64,000 nt of DNA from Climacteris rufus (Eukaryota; Chordata; Aves; Passeriformes; Climacteridae), in the NCBI GenBank assembly GCA_013398175.1, contig VZRZ01002012.1:1274641-1338640 (forward strand), written 5' to 3'. The notes below the pieces were generated by a model that did no database searches, was not told where the DNA came from, and worked only from the letters and a program-made list of their open reading frames with translations. Of this stretch, positions 49,206 through 61,600 are shown piece by piece; position 1 is the stretch's first letter, and each line of letters opens with the position of its first letter. Position numbers and translations under genes: made by a program.

Positions 49206-51617
49206 TTACCTATTTTTATTTTATTGACTCAGTTTTGTGAAATTTCTACTCACAATGGCACTTCTTTCAGGGAAATAAAATACTAAATACAAATAACCAT
49301 AGTATCTTAGTCATTAAATATTAAATTCAGTTTACATAAAAATTTAGATCATTGAGCCAGTCATTCTTTTCTAATGAAAAGGTTCTGAAATATATGGGGT
49401 TTAAAAGAGAAAAAGTAGGAAAGAAGATACCTACATTACAAATTTCAATGCAAGTTTTGTTGTTTCTCTCAGCCCATGCTGGAATATTTCTCCAGCTTCT
49501 AAAATGTGCAGCATTTTTCTCTGATTTAGTTATACTACAAATATATTCAATTCCTTATTTATAGCTGTTGCTTTTGTTGCTAATGCACAAAGAACAGAAT
49601 TCTTACTTCCATAGCTTTGTTGATTCTGCAGTGCTCACAATACTATCAGCCTTTCTGATTTGCAGGGAAGGCAGGCAGTGTGACAATGAGGAGGAACATG
49701 AACTTCTGAGTGTGAAGTGTAATTTTTTTAAGAGATCATTTCTAATGAATAGTCCTAAGGAACACTAGGTTTGCTTTTTTATACATCCTTTCGATCTGGA
49801 AGAGAAATCTTAAATTTTTATATTTAAACCAGGAAGTATTACAATTATACTTATCTATATTATTATATATAGAAAGTAGAAAAATATAGAAAGTATAGAA
49901 ATCTGGGAACAATGTACTTAGGAAGAGCCTACATCCCATCATGTGACTTCCAAGATCTGAAGATGATCCAAGTTAATCAGCAAAGCTGAGAAGCACTTGG
50001 TGAACCTCTGAAATAGTATGGCATGGTACATCCATATCTAAGATTAACTGCCTGTAAGGATTACGTCTGCTAGGGAGAGTATGTGTTCTATATAGATGTG
50101 TATTTAATGTTCAAAGGTTCTTACACTGGTATGGTGGGGCTTCTTTGGAAGATTACAAATATTTCATTCTGCTTTTGTGCTGGAATTGGTATGTTAGTGT
50201 TCCTGTTTTTTCAGTATTTCTGTTAATTTTTTTCCTTTCTTATTACGTTTTTTTAAGCTTATAGCTGTGCATAATAACTACTAGAGCTGAGTGAAATCAG
50301 ATGTAGAAGTAACACAGTATGGACAAACCTGTGAAAATAAGGATGAGGGTGAGTGAAAGTGTGTAAGAGACATGAGGCAGTAGGGGCTGAGAGGGTGGTT
50401 GGCTTGCAGAGCAAGGTGAGAGGTTTCCTGAATGGTGAGCCTGAAGAGGCAAGATTACAATCAATTAAGTTTATAGAAAAAATACTCCTTTCCATCCTTT
50501 ATTAAAATAACATAGAAAATGTAAAATATTTTAGCTGGATACAGGCAAGCTTCAAAAAAAGGACATTAAGGCCAGACTGATCAGTGACAGACTTTAAACA
50601 TGTACTTTGATTTGAGCTCAACACAGGAAAGTTGTAAAACAGGTCTGGAAGGGAATAAACATTCCCATGTTTCTATTGTGAAGAACAGCCTCAAAACCTG
50701 AGTGACAGGAGGAGGATGTGCCCAAGGACAATGTGGGGATTTTGCCGTGCAGACCGGTCATGGTGCCCTGTTACATGTCCTATATAAAGCTGGAGAGGGC
50801 TGAAATGTGAGCAGAGCAGAAAATTTTCGTTGGCAACATTGCAGAAGAATACCAGAAAGCTGAGACTACCCATTGTTTTGCAAGAGAAAACTCACTGCCA
50901 ATTTGTAGAGTCTGGGGATGTGCTCAGGGCAGTGAGCTCAATTATTCTGCAGAGGATACAGTCTTTTGGTGTACTAGAAATGGTGCATCTGTTCCATAAA
51001 TGACAGTGATGAGATCTGAGGGGAGGCCATCCAATGCCTCTCAGCTGGCCAGATTTGATTAGGGAGCTGTGAGGAGGCTCCGGCTGGAGAGTTTTATAGC
51101 AAAGAATGGCTGACTCAAAAAAAAAAAAATAGCAATGAACAAGTGAAAAGCTATTGCATTGAGCTCAGCACTTATAATAATAAGGAGGCTTTTAATTTTT
51201 TTTATGGTGGTCAGTCCTATTTTTGCTATTTTGGTAAAACTCTGGACCTGTGATGAAAGTTCATAGTATGTTTGCTACTAAAGTGTCAGATCACAGTGTT
51301 CTTCATCTGCTGATTTGAATGCCCAGGAATACAACCCCCTACTCTCAGAGGTAATATACCTTCCACGCTTTATGAAAATGAAAGTAGATTGATTTTTGTA
51401 CAGTCAAAGTTTCTCGTATTCCTCAGCAAGGGTGCCATCTGTGATAGGACAGTCAGAGCCTCTGGGGCTGGCAGGACAAGCCTGGACTAAATACTCTGTA
51501 ATGGATGGTGGAAACAGCTCTGATTATATTTGGTCAAGCACAGGGGTGGAACTCTAGTGCCCACCAGCTACAACCACAGGATTCTGCCTCCTTCTAGAAA
51601 TTTCAAAAGCAAGGCTG
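49206..51617. other. Unique non-coding DNA, no gene seen
   Basis: It contains a tandem-like AT stretch (49845-49905) with repeated ATAGAAAGTA, an A run at 51118-51129, and a TATA-type box, TATATAAAG, at 50781-50789 in a GC-richer setting (50690-50830). No downstream frame makes that box a gene promoter. A decayed LTR is possible. Confidence 0.5.
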
Positions 51618-51850
51618 TTCATGGGAGGTTTAGGTTGGATATTAGAAAAAGGTTCCTCACTGAGAGGGTGGTTGGGCCCTGGAATAGACTCCTCAGGGAA
51701 GTGATCACAGCAGAATTCAAGAAGCATTAGGACTATACTCTTGGGAACATAGTGTGACTCTTGGGGATGTTGCTGTGCAGGCCCAGGAGTTGGACTCGAT
51801 GATCCTTGTAGGTCCCTTCCAACTCAGCTTATTCTGTGATTCTATGATTT
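51618..51850 (+). mobile_element. CR1 LINE fragment, ORF2 C-terminus and 3' UTR
   Basis: The 5' part (inside an open frame to 51730) translates as GRFRLDIRKRFLTERVV, then WNRLLREV. This resembles the C-terminal end of avian CR1 ORF2, which encodes the endonuclease and reverse transcriptase. Next come TTCAAGAAGCATTAGGACTA and CTTGGGAACATAGTGTGACTC, then GGAGTTGGACTCGATGATCC and TAGGTCCCTTCCAACTCAGC, ending in TTCTGTGATTCTATGATTT. This is the best-preserved CR1 in the window. It is 5'-truncated, lacks the catalytic domains and cannot move. Confidence 0.92.
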
Positions 51851-54800
51851 TGTAAAACTAAGTGGTGAATTTAACTGATAGTACCACAGCTGTGACTATG
51901 CAATAGAGTGGATGGAAGAGGCCAATAGTAGTGAGAAGCTATTTGATTAGCAGCATTTAACGATAGACTAAAACATTTCCTCCAGTGTCCAAAAGAGTGA
52001 TCTTTCACACGCTGAGTTATTTCCACGAGATAAGCGGCAAGGTCATCGCATCTACACTTCAGAACCTCTGAAAATTGTCAAGTGTGGAAGAAGAGAGGAG
52101 GTAAATATTTTAAAGGAGAATAATGCACACTTTTTTAACACTGTATGAGCATTGGGAAGGGATATTAAGTCATACTAGCACAGTTTTTCATTCATGACAA
52201 AAGTGTGCCTTTTTTTTTTTCCTATCAGGATTTCATCCATCAATGGAAGTGAGAAAATAAAGATGACATCCTGAGGCCAGTGAAGTGAATTAAAACACTT
52301 CCAGTTATTTAATGGGGTCCATTTTTTTTCCTCATTACTAACTTTATTAGCAGAAAAGTATATTGAGAGAGAGGTGGTGGCAATAGTCAAGATTGTGGTT
52401 TCCACAGCCCTCATCTGGTCTGAGGCATGCAGAGAAAATGATGCTAGCTAATGTGTACACAAAGAGGTGAGAAACCTTACTATAATTTTATTTTCCCCGC
52501 GCTGTATTCCTCATTGCAGGTAATGGTAAAGTCCTGACTGCTCTGTTAACCAACAACAAAAATGTTCTTAAATCACTAAGTTCCAGAGTTAGAAGAATAG
52601 CAGAAATCCTTGCCTGAATAAAATCACTTATTTATTTTTCTAGTCCCGGAACTGGGTGATATTGGATAATAAGGACTGTGTCTAATTTTAAAGTTGTTTT
52701 CTGTATTAAACCAGTGAATTAACAAAGAAGAAACTGGTTTGGACTCCCTACTCTGAGCTGTTCTTGCCTCCTATACAATTTGGATCTTTTTGGAGATGAT
52801 GTTTTCAAATCTGAGGAAAAAGTGTTACAATTGGGTGCAGCCTTGATAGCTAAAACAGCCAATCCCTCCTTATACATTTTGTGTTATTCTACACAGTTTA
52901 ACAATGTTTACTATAGAAGGAAAAGAAGTTTAAATCCAAAAGGAAGTCTAGACAGGATTGCACAGGATGGATGTCAGTTTTTACTCAACCACCATCATTA
53001 GGCAGCCTTCACCCCTTCTGTATCCATGTCAGTAGCAGGAGTAATTATAGCCAAGTAATGCTCTTACAAAAGGAGATTTTCAAAGGGGAGCTCTGTCAGG
53101 AATAGCTCCCGCTTCTTCCATTTGACCCAGACAAGATATTTTTCTTCCTTTCATAGATCCTGGGGGAAATTCCACAGCTGTTTAATTCCCCAGAGGCTCG
53201 TCCACTACTCTCCTGCGTGGATGTAACCTTCTGCTTTGGCTTCAGCAGCACTGTGCCTGTGAACCATGATAATTTTACCAGATGTTTATGTCCTGTCATT
53301 GAGATGAAAGACTTGAATCTTTCCCAGCCATTTACATTTCTCTTTCACTGAGGAAAAACTGGTTTTCAGAGGCATTGCAATATTCAAGCTAAACTGTTTG
53401 TATAAATTAATGTAAAAGTACAGTAGGCAAATAAAGGCCACTAAGAAACACAGCTTAGAGAAATTATGTCCTCTTAAGTCTACCATAAGTAACAGAGACT
53501 GCAAAGATACTTTGCTAGATCAGCTTACTTTGACTTATATTTCTCTCTTTCTCTCTTGCTGTTTTTTTTCCTTGTTTCTTTTGGTAACAGGATTTTAAAA
53601 ATGGAGATTACACTTTGCATCTGACACAGAGTGTATCTGTACCATTGTCTGCATGCCTGGTAATATATGTTGCCTTCTATGTTGCATTAAGAAAATAAAG
53701 CTTCCTATACTCAATGTAGTACCTGAACTCTTGTCATGATGCAGAACTTTTCCTCCTCTTGTCAGTGTTGTTGACGGTCCCTTTGGATAAAGAAAAATGC
53801 CAGATTCTTTCTTCTAAAAATCTGTAGGTCAAATTTGATATCTGTAGAACACCAAAGCCTGTATCTGATGTCTATCTCTGTCCATCAGCCACAGAAATGT
53901 TTATCCCTGTTTCTTCTACAGTTCATGTTTTCTCACTTACAAGGATGTCCTATATTTCTACGTTTACAGGCGTTATTATGCAAGGCTGTATGAAAAAAAC
54001 ACATGTTTTTTTTTGGTGGAACTGATTAGGAGAAGGATTCACAGTCTGATCCCAAGTCAATCTTGACTTTACTTTTACAAATTTTAAACCCAGTCTGGGT
54101 TATGGTCCAGATGGCAGCCTTAGCATATTTAATTGTATTTTTTTTTACTCTTAAAGCACCATGCAATTAAAGTACCATACTTATGCAGCTATACATATTA
54201 AGAAGAATATTCAAAATATTTTATCCATATTTAAGTATGAGAAATATCTTGGTTACAATTAGGTATGATTCACTACTCTCTTACATAATATTATATTTAA
54301 TGATTAGTTCAGCTGGCTCATTCTTCAAGTTCACTTGAAATACCATACGAGATTTCACTATAGTATTATAGGCACTTGGAGAGTCTCCCTAGAGTCATTA
54401 GCAGCTCTCTGACTTAGCCAATTAATACAGGTTAAATAATAAATTTTCCTAACTAGCCCATGTCATCTCAAATGGAGAAGCCAGAAAAGCAGAATAATAA
54501 AAATGACAGCTTTTTCTTTCTAGTTGCCTCTTCCAAATTCCAAGACTAATCAAACCCAACTGTTTATAGACTAATTGAAAGCACACAATAAATTTCAAGA
54601 TACGTTGATTCTGAAAATTTCATTTTTAAAATAAATAGATTGGTTGGTCTGTTTATCAGTACCTATATCAATGAAATCTTCCAACTGATGTTTTGATTTC
54701 TTATCTGTAGCTTAAACTAAACAAGACTAAACAAGATCTAGTCTTTGATGGATAATCCATACAGTCACTTTTAACTTTTAGAATTTGAATCTTTACTTCT

Positions 54801-56930
54801 TAGAGAGTGCACGTAGCCTTGCCCTTATTCTGTTTTTGAAGTTAGACTTATCCTGAAAATTATTGCAAGTATAGCTATTCGGCAGAAGAATTCAAAAAAT
54901 AATAAAAAACAAAAGCAGGCAGACAGTTAAGATGTATATAGGTGTTCCTAGCAAATAAAGGAGAATAAGAAATACAGCAAATATTTTTGCATCATGATCA
55001 TATTGCACAGGGTAAACTCAAATATGGCTGCCATGTGTCACTATAGTGTAATGGAGATTTCAGTTCCCTCTTTCATGGTGTAACATCCTTTTATATCCTT
55101 TGAAAATCAGATCATTGCCTAAAAAAATTGTGGCTTATCCACAAATAAGTCTTTATGCATATAAACCACACTGACTATAAAAAAAAAAAGGCTTTCAAGA
55201 AACATCAGGCATTAACTTAATTTTCATTAACTCTGTTTCAGTTTCCTTTGTTTCCTGCTTGTTTTCTAGTTTCAGATATTTCTAGGATTAGACTAAGCTG
55301 TATACAACATTTTTCTGGTCATTATTTCCTGGATTACCAGTTTGGCAAATGGTTGCTGTTTTCAACAAAATTGTTTCTTTCACTGACTCACCAGTATATT
55401 TTAGTGACCAAAATTTGGAAGAAACCTGTGGTTTGTGCTGAAATTGTAGTGGGTGTAATCACAGGGTGATCAAGGTAAGCTGCTGTCTATAGATAAACAG
55501 TTGCTGTGCTTATGTTTGTGGCCAATAACTTTTAAATATTTGATCACAATGAAAATATCAACCACTATTCCAAATTCTCTTGAAAGGCAAGGAAGTCTTA
55601 TTCCCACTGCTGCAGAAATTAGAAGATCAGCACAGAGAAAATGAGTACCCAACAAGAACCCACAGGGAATGGTTAATTCAATTTACATCTTCCCAATGTT
55701 GGTTCAGTGTCTTTACCATGAGACAGTAATTCCAGTTCTTTCCATTCTTGTAATTTTCATCAGCCACAGATTATTAATGTTTTAGAATTAGAAATATCTT
55801 AGTGGCAAAAAAAAAAAAAAGTGGAATAGCTTGCTCAGTCTCCATTCTGAAGGTGAAAATAAAGACATTATAACTTTTTTTTTTTTTAATCAAATAATGA
55901 TATCTGAAGACTTCAAACAGCAAAATGACTGTTCAGGTTTCAACAGCTCTATTCAACAGATTCATGAGCCACCAGCCTTGTGCCCAGGGAAAGTATAATA
56001 GATGTTCTTTCAGGAAAAATGAGCCACTGGTGTCAACTTATTTCTGTGCTTTAAGCTATATTAGAATTAAAAAAACTGTAATATTAAAAAAAATTAATAC
56101 GAGATTGAAAGTATCAGTATGAAATCAGAGAAGAAAAAAGTGCACAGACCTCAAGAACTTTGCAAAAGAAGACTAATTTTTTAATCAAACCAGGAAATCA
56201 ATGCAAATATGAGGACAGAGCATGATGAAATGCCTCAAGGTCAGCATTAGAGTTTGGCCCGTGGTTAGGCTAAAGATGTATAAAGACGGAAAATTAATTT
56301 GTTGAAATATCCATGTGAGATGTCTGAACATTTAGTTATTTTTTATAAGAAAAAGACACCCAAATTATTATTAGAAGAATTAGTTGAGGTTTGTATAACT
56401 TTGCACATTAAAAATTTATCTGGCTTGACTAAAAGCCTTATCTATGTTCTTCTTATTCCTAACTGAGGAAAAGAGTCACCTCCAAGGGATAATATACCAT
56501 ATGGTTTGGTCATCTCTTTCAGGATGGGATGAATTCCTGTGTGAAAGTGTCTCTGTCTCTCTCCATTGATTGCAGAGGGATCCTTGTTGGACACTACTTG
56601 CTAAACTAGAACTCCACAAAATTATTTTGCTGGGTTTTTTTGGAGAATATCCATGTTGGAATGGAGTTAGAGGTTTGGTTCAGTGTGCGCTCTGGTTTTC
56701 TAGCTTTTTGTGTGAGATATGCAATATTTTCTAAATCCATCAGGTGTTAATATAAATAAATGTCTAAAAAACATGTACTCCAACATCAGAAGCAGTACAG
56801 GCTACATGAGGAAAATTACTGTAACTGTTCCTTTTATGTTTATAAGTGAAAGCCTTAGACATGAGATTTCACAACAGATATCAGCATAGACATAATATTA
56901 AACGGAAGATTTCAAAATCAGCAATAAAGT
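51851..56930. other. Unique AT-rich non-coding DNA, no gene seen
   Basis: About 5 kb without a supportable gene or transposon. A runs lie near 55179-55188 and 55807-55820, and a T run near 55875-55888. The segment 54290-54680 has several TAAT-type sites (CCAATTAATACAG, GACTAATTGAAAG) and might be conserved, which cannot be shown here. Confidence 0.5.
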
Positions 56931-57245
56931 GTGTTGGAAGAGACCTTCAAGATCATCTATTCCCAACCCTGTTCTGTGGGCAGGGACACCTTTAATTAGA
57001 CTAGGTTGCTCAAAGCCCCATCCAACCTGGCCTTGAACACTTCCAGGGATGTGGCATCCACAACTTCTCTGGGCATCATGTTCCAGTGCCTCACCACCCT
57101 CATATTCTTTTCAATAGCTAAACTAGATCTACCTCTCCCAGTTTAAAGTCATTACCCCTTGTCCTGTCACTACAAGCCCTTTTTAGAAGTTCCTCTCCAG
57201 CTCTCTTGTAGGCCCCCTTTAGTAACTGGAAGGCTTCTATAAGGC
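56931..57245 (-). mobile_element. CR1 LINE fragment, antisense, about 315 bp
   Basis: Read on the minus strand, it runs from AGTTACTAAAGGGGGCCTAC through GGTGGTGAGGCACTGGAACA, TGCCCAGAGAAGTTGTGGAT and TCAAGGCCAGGTTGGATGGG, and ends GATGATCTTGAAGGTCTCTTCCAACACA. This is the classic chicken-repeat-1 order of ORF2 end and 3' UTR. The terminal ATTCTATG repeat is missing. The 5' truncation point abuts a CCTCT repeat. It is a different CR1 subgroup from the copy at 51618. Confidence 0.93.
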
Positions 57246-57259
57246 CATGCCAGAAGCCT

Positions 57260-57336
57260 CCTCTCCTCTCCTCTCCTCTCCTCTCTTCTTTTTTGTTTTT
57301 TTTTCTGTTTGTTTGTTTGTTTGTTTTGTTTTTTTA
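57260..57336 (+). repeat. Composite simple repeat (CCTCT)5 / (TTTG)4 / T-rich
   Basis: Five perfect CCTCT units (57260-57284) pass through a T-rich link into four TTTG units (about 57308-57323) and more T. The plus strand is almost purely pyrimidine, so triplex formation or slippage is plausible. It starts 15 bases beyond the CR1 5' end. Confidence 0.9.
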
Positions 57337-58118
57337 TTGTTAAACTGAAAAAGTAGAAAACATTTTAATATGTTTTTCCCGTCTTGGAAGGCACTGAAGA
57401 ATTTCTCCTGTTGAATGTAAGTTGAATCAAAAGCCAGAAAAATCACAACTTTATCCTAAGAAACCCTTGACATTTTGCATTTACTGCAGACATTTGATTT
57501 GTAACAGTCAGGAAAATAAGAAAAAAATTAGGCTTTTTGAATCTCTTTCTTGATGGCACCAAATATTGTCTATCTACTGGAAACACAAATCAGTTCATTC
57601 AAGTAATTGTGTCATTATGTGACAATGATTATCTACAACATGGTTGAAAATCACGGCAATATTTTCATAGTTGAAGAAACGAATAAACAATTAGGAGATT
57701 GACTTTACTGCAGTTGTTATTGTTTTTTCTTATTATTTGCTTGCATAAGCCACAGAGAGCATAAGCACCCAGACTAGCAACTGTGAAAATTATGTATTAA
57801 GAGATAAATCCTGACACAAAAAAAATAGTAGTCAACAATATAGAAAAGAGAGATTTGCTATCGTGTTCTGCTTAGTTTTTCATAGGTGTACTTAACAGAG
57901 TATAAGAAGCAGCCTAGTCCTTTCTTTTAAAGCTTTTTTTTCATTTTATTTTAAGGAGTTAAGTCACTATAGAAAAGGTAGAATTGTTATCCATTTTTGA
58001 AAGATATTTTCCATTTATGTTCTTTCTGGTGCCTTTTTTTTTTTCCTTTTTTTTTTTTTTCTTAATGACTGTTAAAACCTAATAAAAATAAATAGTAAAG
58101 AATAGGATTTTTACTTTT
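57337..58118. other. Unique AT-rich non-coding DNA with T runs
   Basis: Nothing gene-like. Two T runs, 58034-58044 and 58047-58060, lie about 60 bases before the LTR fragment. Confidence 0.55.
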
Positions 58119-58631
58119 GAAGGACTGCATCCTGTGGAAGGAACCCACGCTGGAACAATTTGTGAAGATCTGGAACCCTGGTAAGGACGCACACTGGAGA
58201 AGTTTATGGAAGGTTGTCTCCTGTGGGAGGGACCCTGCTCTGGAGTAGGGGAAGAGTGTGAGGGGTCCTTCCCCTGAGGGCGAAGGAATGGCAGAAACAA
58301 TGTGTGATGACCCGACCACAGCCCCCATTCCCCACGAGCTGCAGGAGGGGAGAAGGGAGTGAAAATTTGGAGTTAAGTTGAGCTAGGGAAAAAGGAGGAG
58401 GGAAGTGGTTTAAAGACGTATTTTATATTTCTCATTATGCAGTGCTAATTTGATTGGTAATAAATTAAACTTATTTCCCAAAGTTAAGTCTATTTTGTCT
58501 GTGACAGTAGCTGCTGGGTGATCTCTCCCTGCATTTCTCTTAATCCACATGCTTTTCAATGTATTTTCTCTCCCCTGTCCAGCTGAGGAAAGAGTGAAAC
58601 CCTGTGTGGCTTTGGTGGTTAACCCACCACA
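58119..58631 (+). mobile_element. ERV LTR fragment (3' part), same family as 8619-9460
   Basis: It enters the family at AAGGACTGCATCCTGTGGAAG and overlaps the 8.6-kb copy through TGGAGAAGTTTATGGAAGGT, GGGGAAGAGTGTGAGGGGTC and ATGTGTGATGACCCGACCAC. It then adds the part missing there: TTTCTCATTATGCAGTGC, GATTGGTAATAAATTAAA with AATAAA at 58459-58464, TTTTCTCTCCCCTGTCCAGC, and the terminus GGTTAACCCACCACA. The last CA is at 58630-58631. The 5' half of the LTR is missing, so the insertion was truncated or deleted and no target-site duplication can be read. Minus-strand frames of 88 and 73 codons here are LTR sequence, not genes. Confidence 0.88.
58459..58464 (+). terminator. LTR polyadenylation signal
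   Basis: AATAAA in the context GATTGGTAATAAATTAAA, the conserved polyadenylation site of this avian LTR family, about 170 bases before the LTR end. Confidence 0.6.
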
Positions 58632-61600
58632 AACATGCTTGAGCTAATCAAAATATTTCAGGCTCCATTAAATCCACCAATATTTTACACAGGACAAGAC
58701 ATTTCCATGGTTGAAGGCAATCTAGAATGCTTATGGCCTTTAAATATTAAATCTGGTCCAAAAGTTCTCTTCATGGCCTTGCATGTGGATCCTTTCTGAA
58801 ATACCTTACAAGCAAAAATATATAAGCTTCCCAAGTAAAGAGGTTTAAAATTAAAACATAAAATTTTAACCTTTCCAAAGACGTTTTTTAGAATTATACT
58901 CTTTTCTTTTGCTCCACTAAAATTACATTTTTAGTAAATGCACACTTTAAAGAAATAGTAGATGGCACATTTCATTAAAATAAATTGGTTTTCACATTAG
59001 TTTTTACAGTCAGATTTTGGCAAAAGTCAACAAAGTTAAAAAGTATCAGAAAATACATACTCTTCTACCTAGGGAAAGTGACAAGCAAAACCAATTTTTC
59101 AGTAGACCATGCATAAATACAGCTTAGCAGGTAAGCCATTTACATTTAAATCAGCCAATATTTACACATTTACCTGACTCGGTGATTTTGGAAAAAGTTA
59201 AAAGCTTCTTAACCAGGTACTTTTTCCTGATGAAGAATTATTCTCTATCAAGTAAGGATGCTGTTAGGGAATTGTAACAGAAGTGAATTCCAGCCTCCAT
59301 TTCCAGCTTAAATCACTGTCCTGGATAGATGCCAGATTCTTAATAGCTGTTCTGCTCTCCTCCTTGGTTCATCTTGATTCATGCATTCTTGATTCACGCT
59401 GTTCCTCAGTTCTCTTCTCAGATACTGTGGGATGATATCTTCTGTAAATGGAGAGATAATTTCTCCGGCCTTCACCAAAATCTTTTAAAATGAAGTTGAT
59501 AGTCCACTCATTTAGGAAGAAGACAGGATATAGATGTCCCTCACTGATCTGCATAAGGTTATCTATTTCAGAGGGTTTAGCATTGTTTTTCCATTCACAG
59601 TGTTTTCATGTTAGGGCAGAGGCAATGCTAATTCTCTATTCATGCAAAGATTAATCCTAGCACTTACAAAAAGAAGCTAAAACGAACAAACAACAAAAAG
59701 AAATACAAACCAAGAAACACTCCATCCCCCCTTCCCCTTTTTTCCCAAAAATTGTCAAAACCACTAAAACATAACACACTTCTGTTACTTAGGACTGACT
59801 TAATGGACAATATTAGTACACACACAAAATGCAACTGGATAAGTATTTGCACACAGCTAGCCATGTAAGAGGGCTCAGAGAAGATATATCTTGTATAATT
59901 TCTGTGTTATCCTATCTCAGATGTCTTAAGTCATTAACAACGTTTTTCCAGGGTGTTTTGGCATATGCTACTCACTATGCTTGCAATGTGCCTTGCATTC
60001 TTCCTCAGCCAAATATGTTAGCTCTTCTTTAATTATTGTTTTTCTGAGTTTGGACCTTCATAGTCTAGTCCTGGGACTGTTATACCAGGGATTTTTTTCT
60101 TTCTCTCACTTGCTCCATGTGTCATCCTCCTTTCCGTTAAATATATTTTAAGGTCTCTTACCTGAAATTTTACAGACGATTTCACTCCAAACTGATAAGA
60201 AAAAGTCTTATTGTAATCAATATTATTGGTCTTTTCTTATGTTCATTGCAAGGATCAGTTGTCGTAAAAATAATGGAGAATGCTGTTAAGTTTTACAGAG
60301 TCATCTAGATGTTGAGAAGAGACCCATGAAGGTTGTGTAGTCCAAGCTCTGTCTCAGAGTACAACTAGCTGTTGGAGGAAAAATCCTTTTTTTTCCCCAT
60401 GTATGCCATTATGTATCCAAAGTTACTATATAAAAAGTTAAACTTGAAAGTTTAGAACATATTCAAACATTAAGATTTGGAAGTGTCAAAACACTGATTT
60501 TTATATTTAGAATAAGAAGAAAATTATTTCCATTGTTTGTTAATTTTTTTAAAAAAACAAAAGCTTCTTTTAAGTTTTCTGAAAGCAAAAGAGATCCTGA
60601 GAATACAGTATTTCTTATTTAGGTATAATTAAAGAAAAATATCAATTACTCAATTGCTGACTGTAGTATAGAGTTACATTTTACAATGTAGAATTTCTGT
60701 TAAAGGATAAATGTTTTGAAAGTAGAGTTCAAAATAAATGTTTTGAAACAATTGAGTTTCTGTGGTAAAATTTTATATAATCAGAAGTACCAGAAATATT
60801 CTTGGTGAAGAATTCTTTGCTTTGTATTTTGTCTCATCTAACACATTTCCACTGCCATTAATCACTAGGGGAACAGAACTCATAGATAATGACTATCTGT
60901 ATCAAAACTGAAAGCTCCGTATTTAATGAAAGTTATCTTAATGCAGGGATTGCTCCTTTTCAAAATTTAATTTTCAATTCTTTTTTTCAGTAGGATTCTA
61001 TGTAGAGAGCTAGAAAAGTTAGAATATCTGCCCCCTTTCCTCACAAACAGAGATAGCTAAGGGTGTTTTATTAAAATATGTTATAGTTGTACCAGGTAAG
61101 TTCTTCCTACACTTTACTCAAGAAATTGGCAACAACATTACCAGAGGTAGATGTTAGCTATTATGTTAATGAGTTAATTCCTACTAATTGCTATAAATTT
61201 GAAATCCAGCCCTCAGTTAAGAATATGCATAGTTCCCTGTTATAGAGGAACCTAAACTTGTAAGACTCAAAGCTTTAAATATGATGAGACTAATATTGGT
61301 TTAGTTGGCCAAATATTTAACTAGACCACTCTTTCAGTACTATTATGTTTTCAGTGCATTTTTCCTGTTCCCTTCTTGTGCTCTATACTGTAGAAAACAA
61401 GAAAGACTTACATTCTCTGGTAAAAGAACTGTAAATTGGTTTTTCTTTCAACCAAGTACTAAGAACACGCTGAATATGGCAGACAATCACAGTAAAATAT
61501 AAAGTTTATTCAAACTAGGCTGTAACAGAAAAATGGCAAAATTGTGTAACTAAAAATGTTAATCCTTTATAAGGTATATCTCAAGCAGAGGACAATCCAA

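Noticed and set aside
49845..49905. Possible tandem repeat of ATAGAAAGTA
   Set aside because: Only two or three imperfect copies lie in very AT-rich sequence, not enough to call a satellite.
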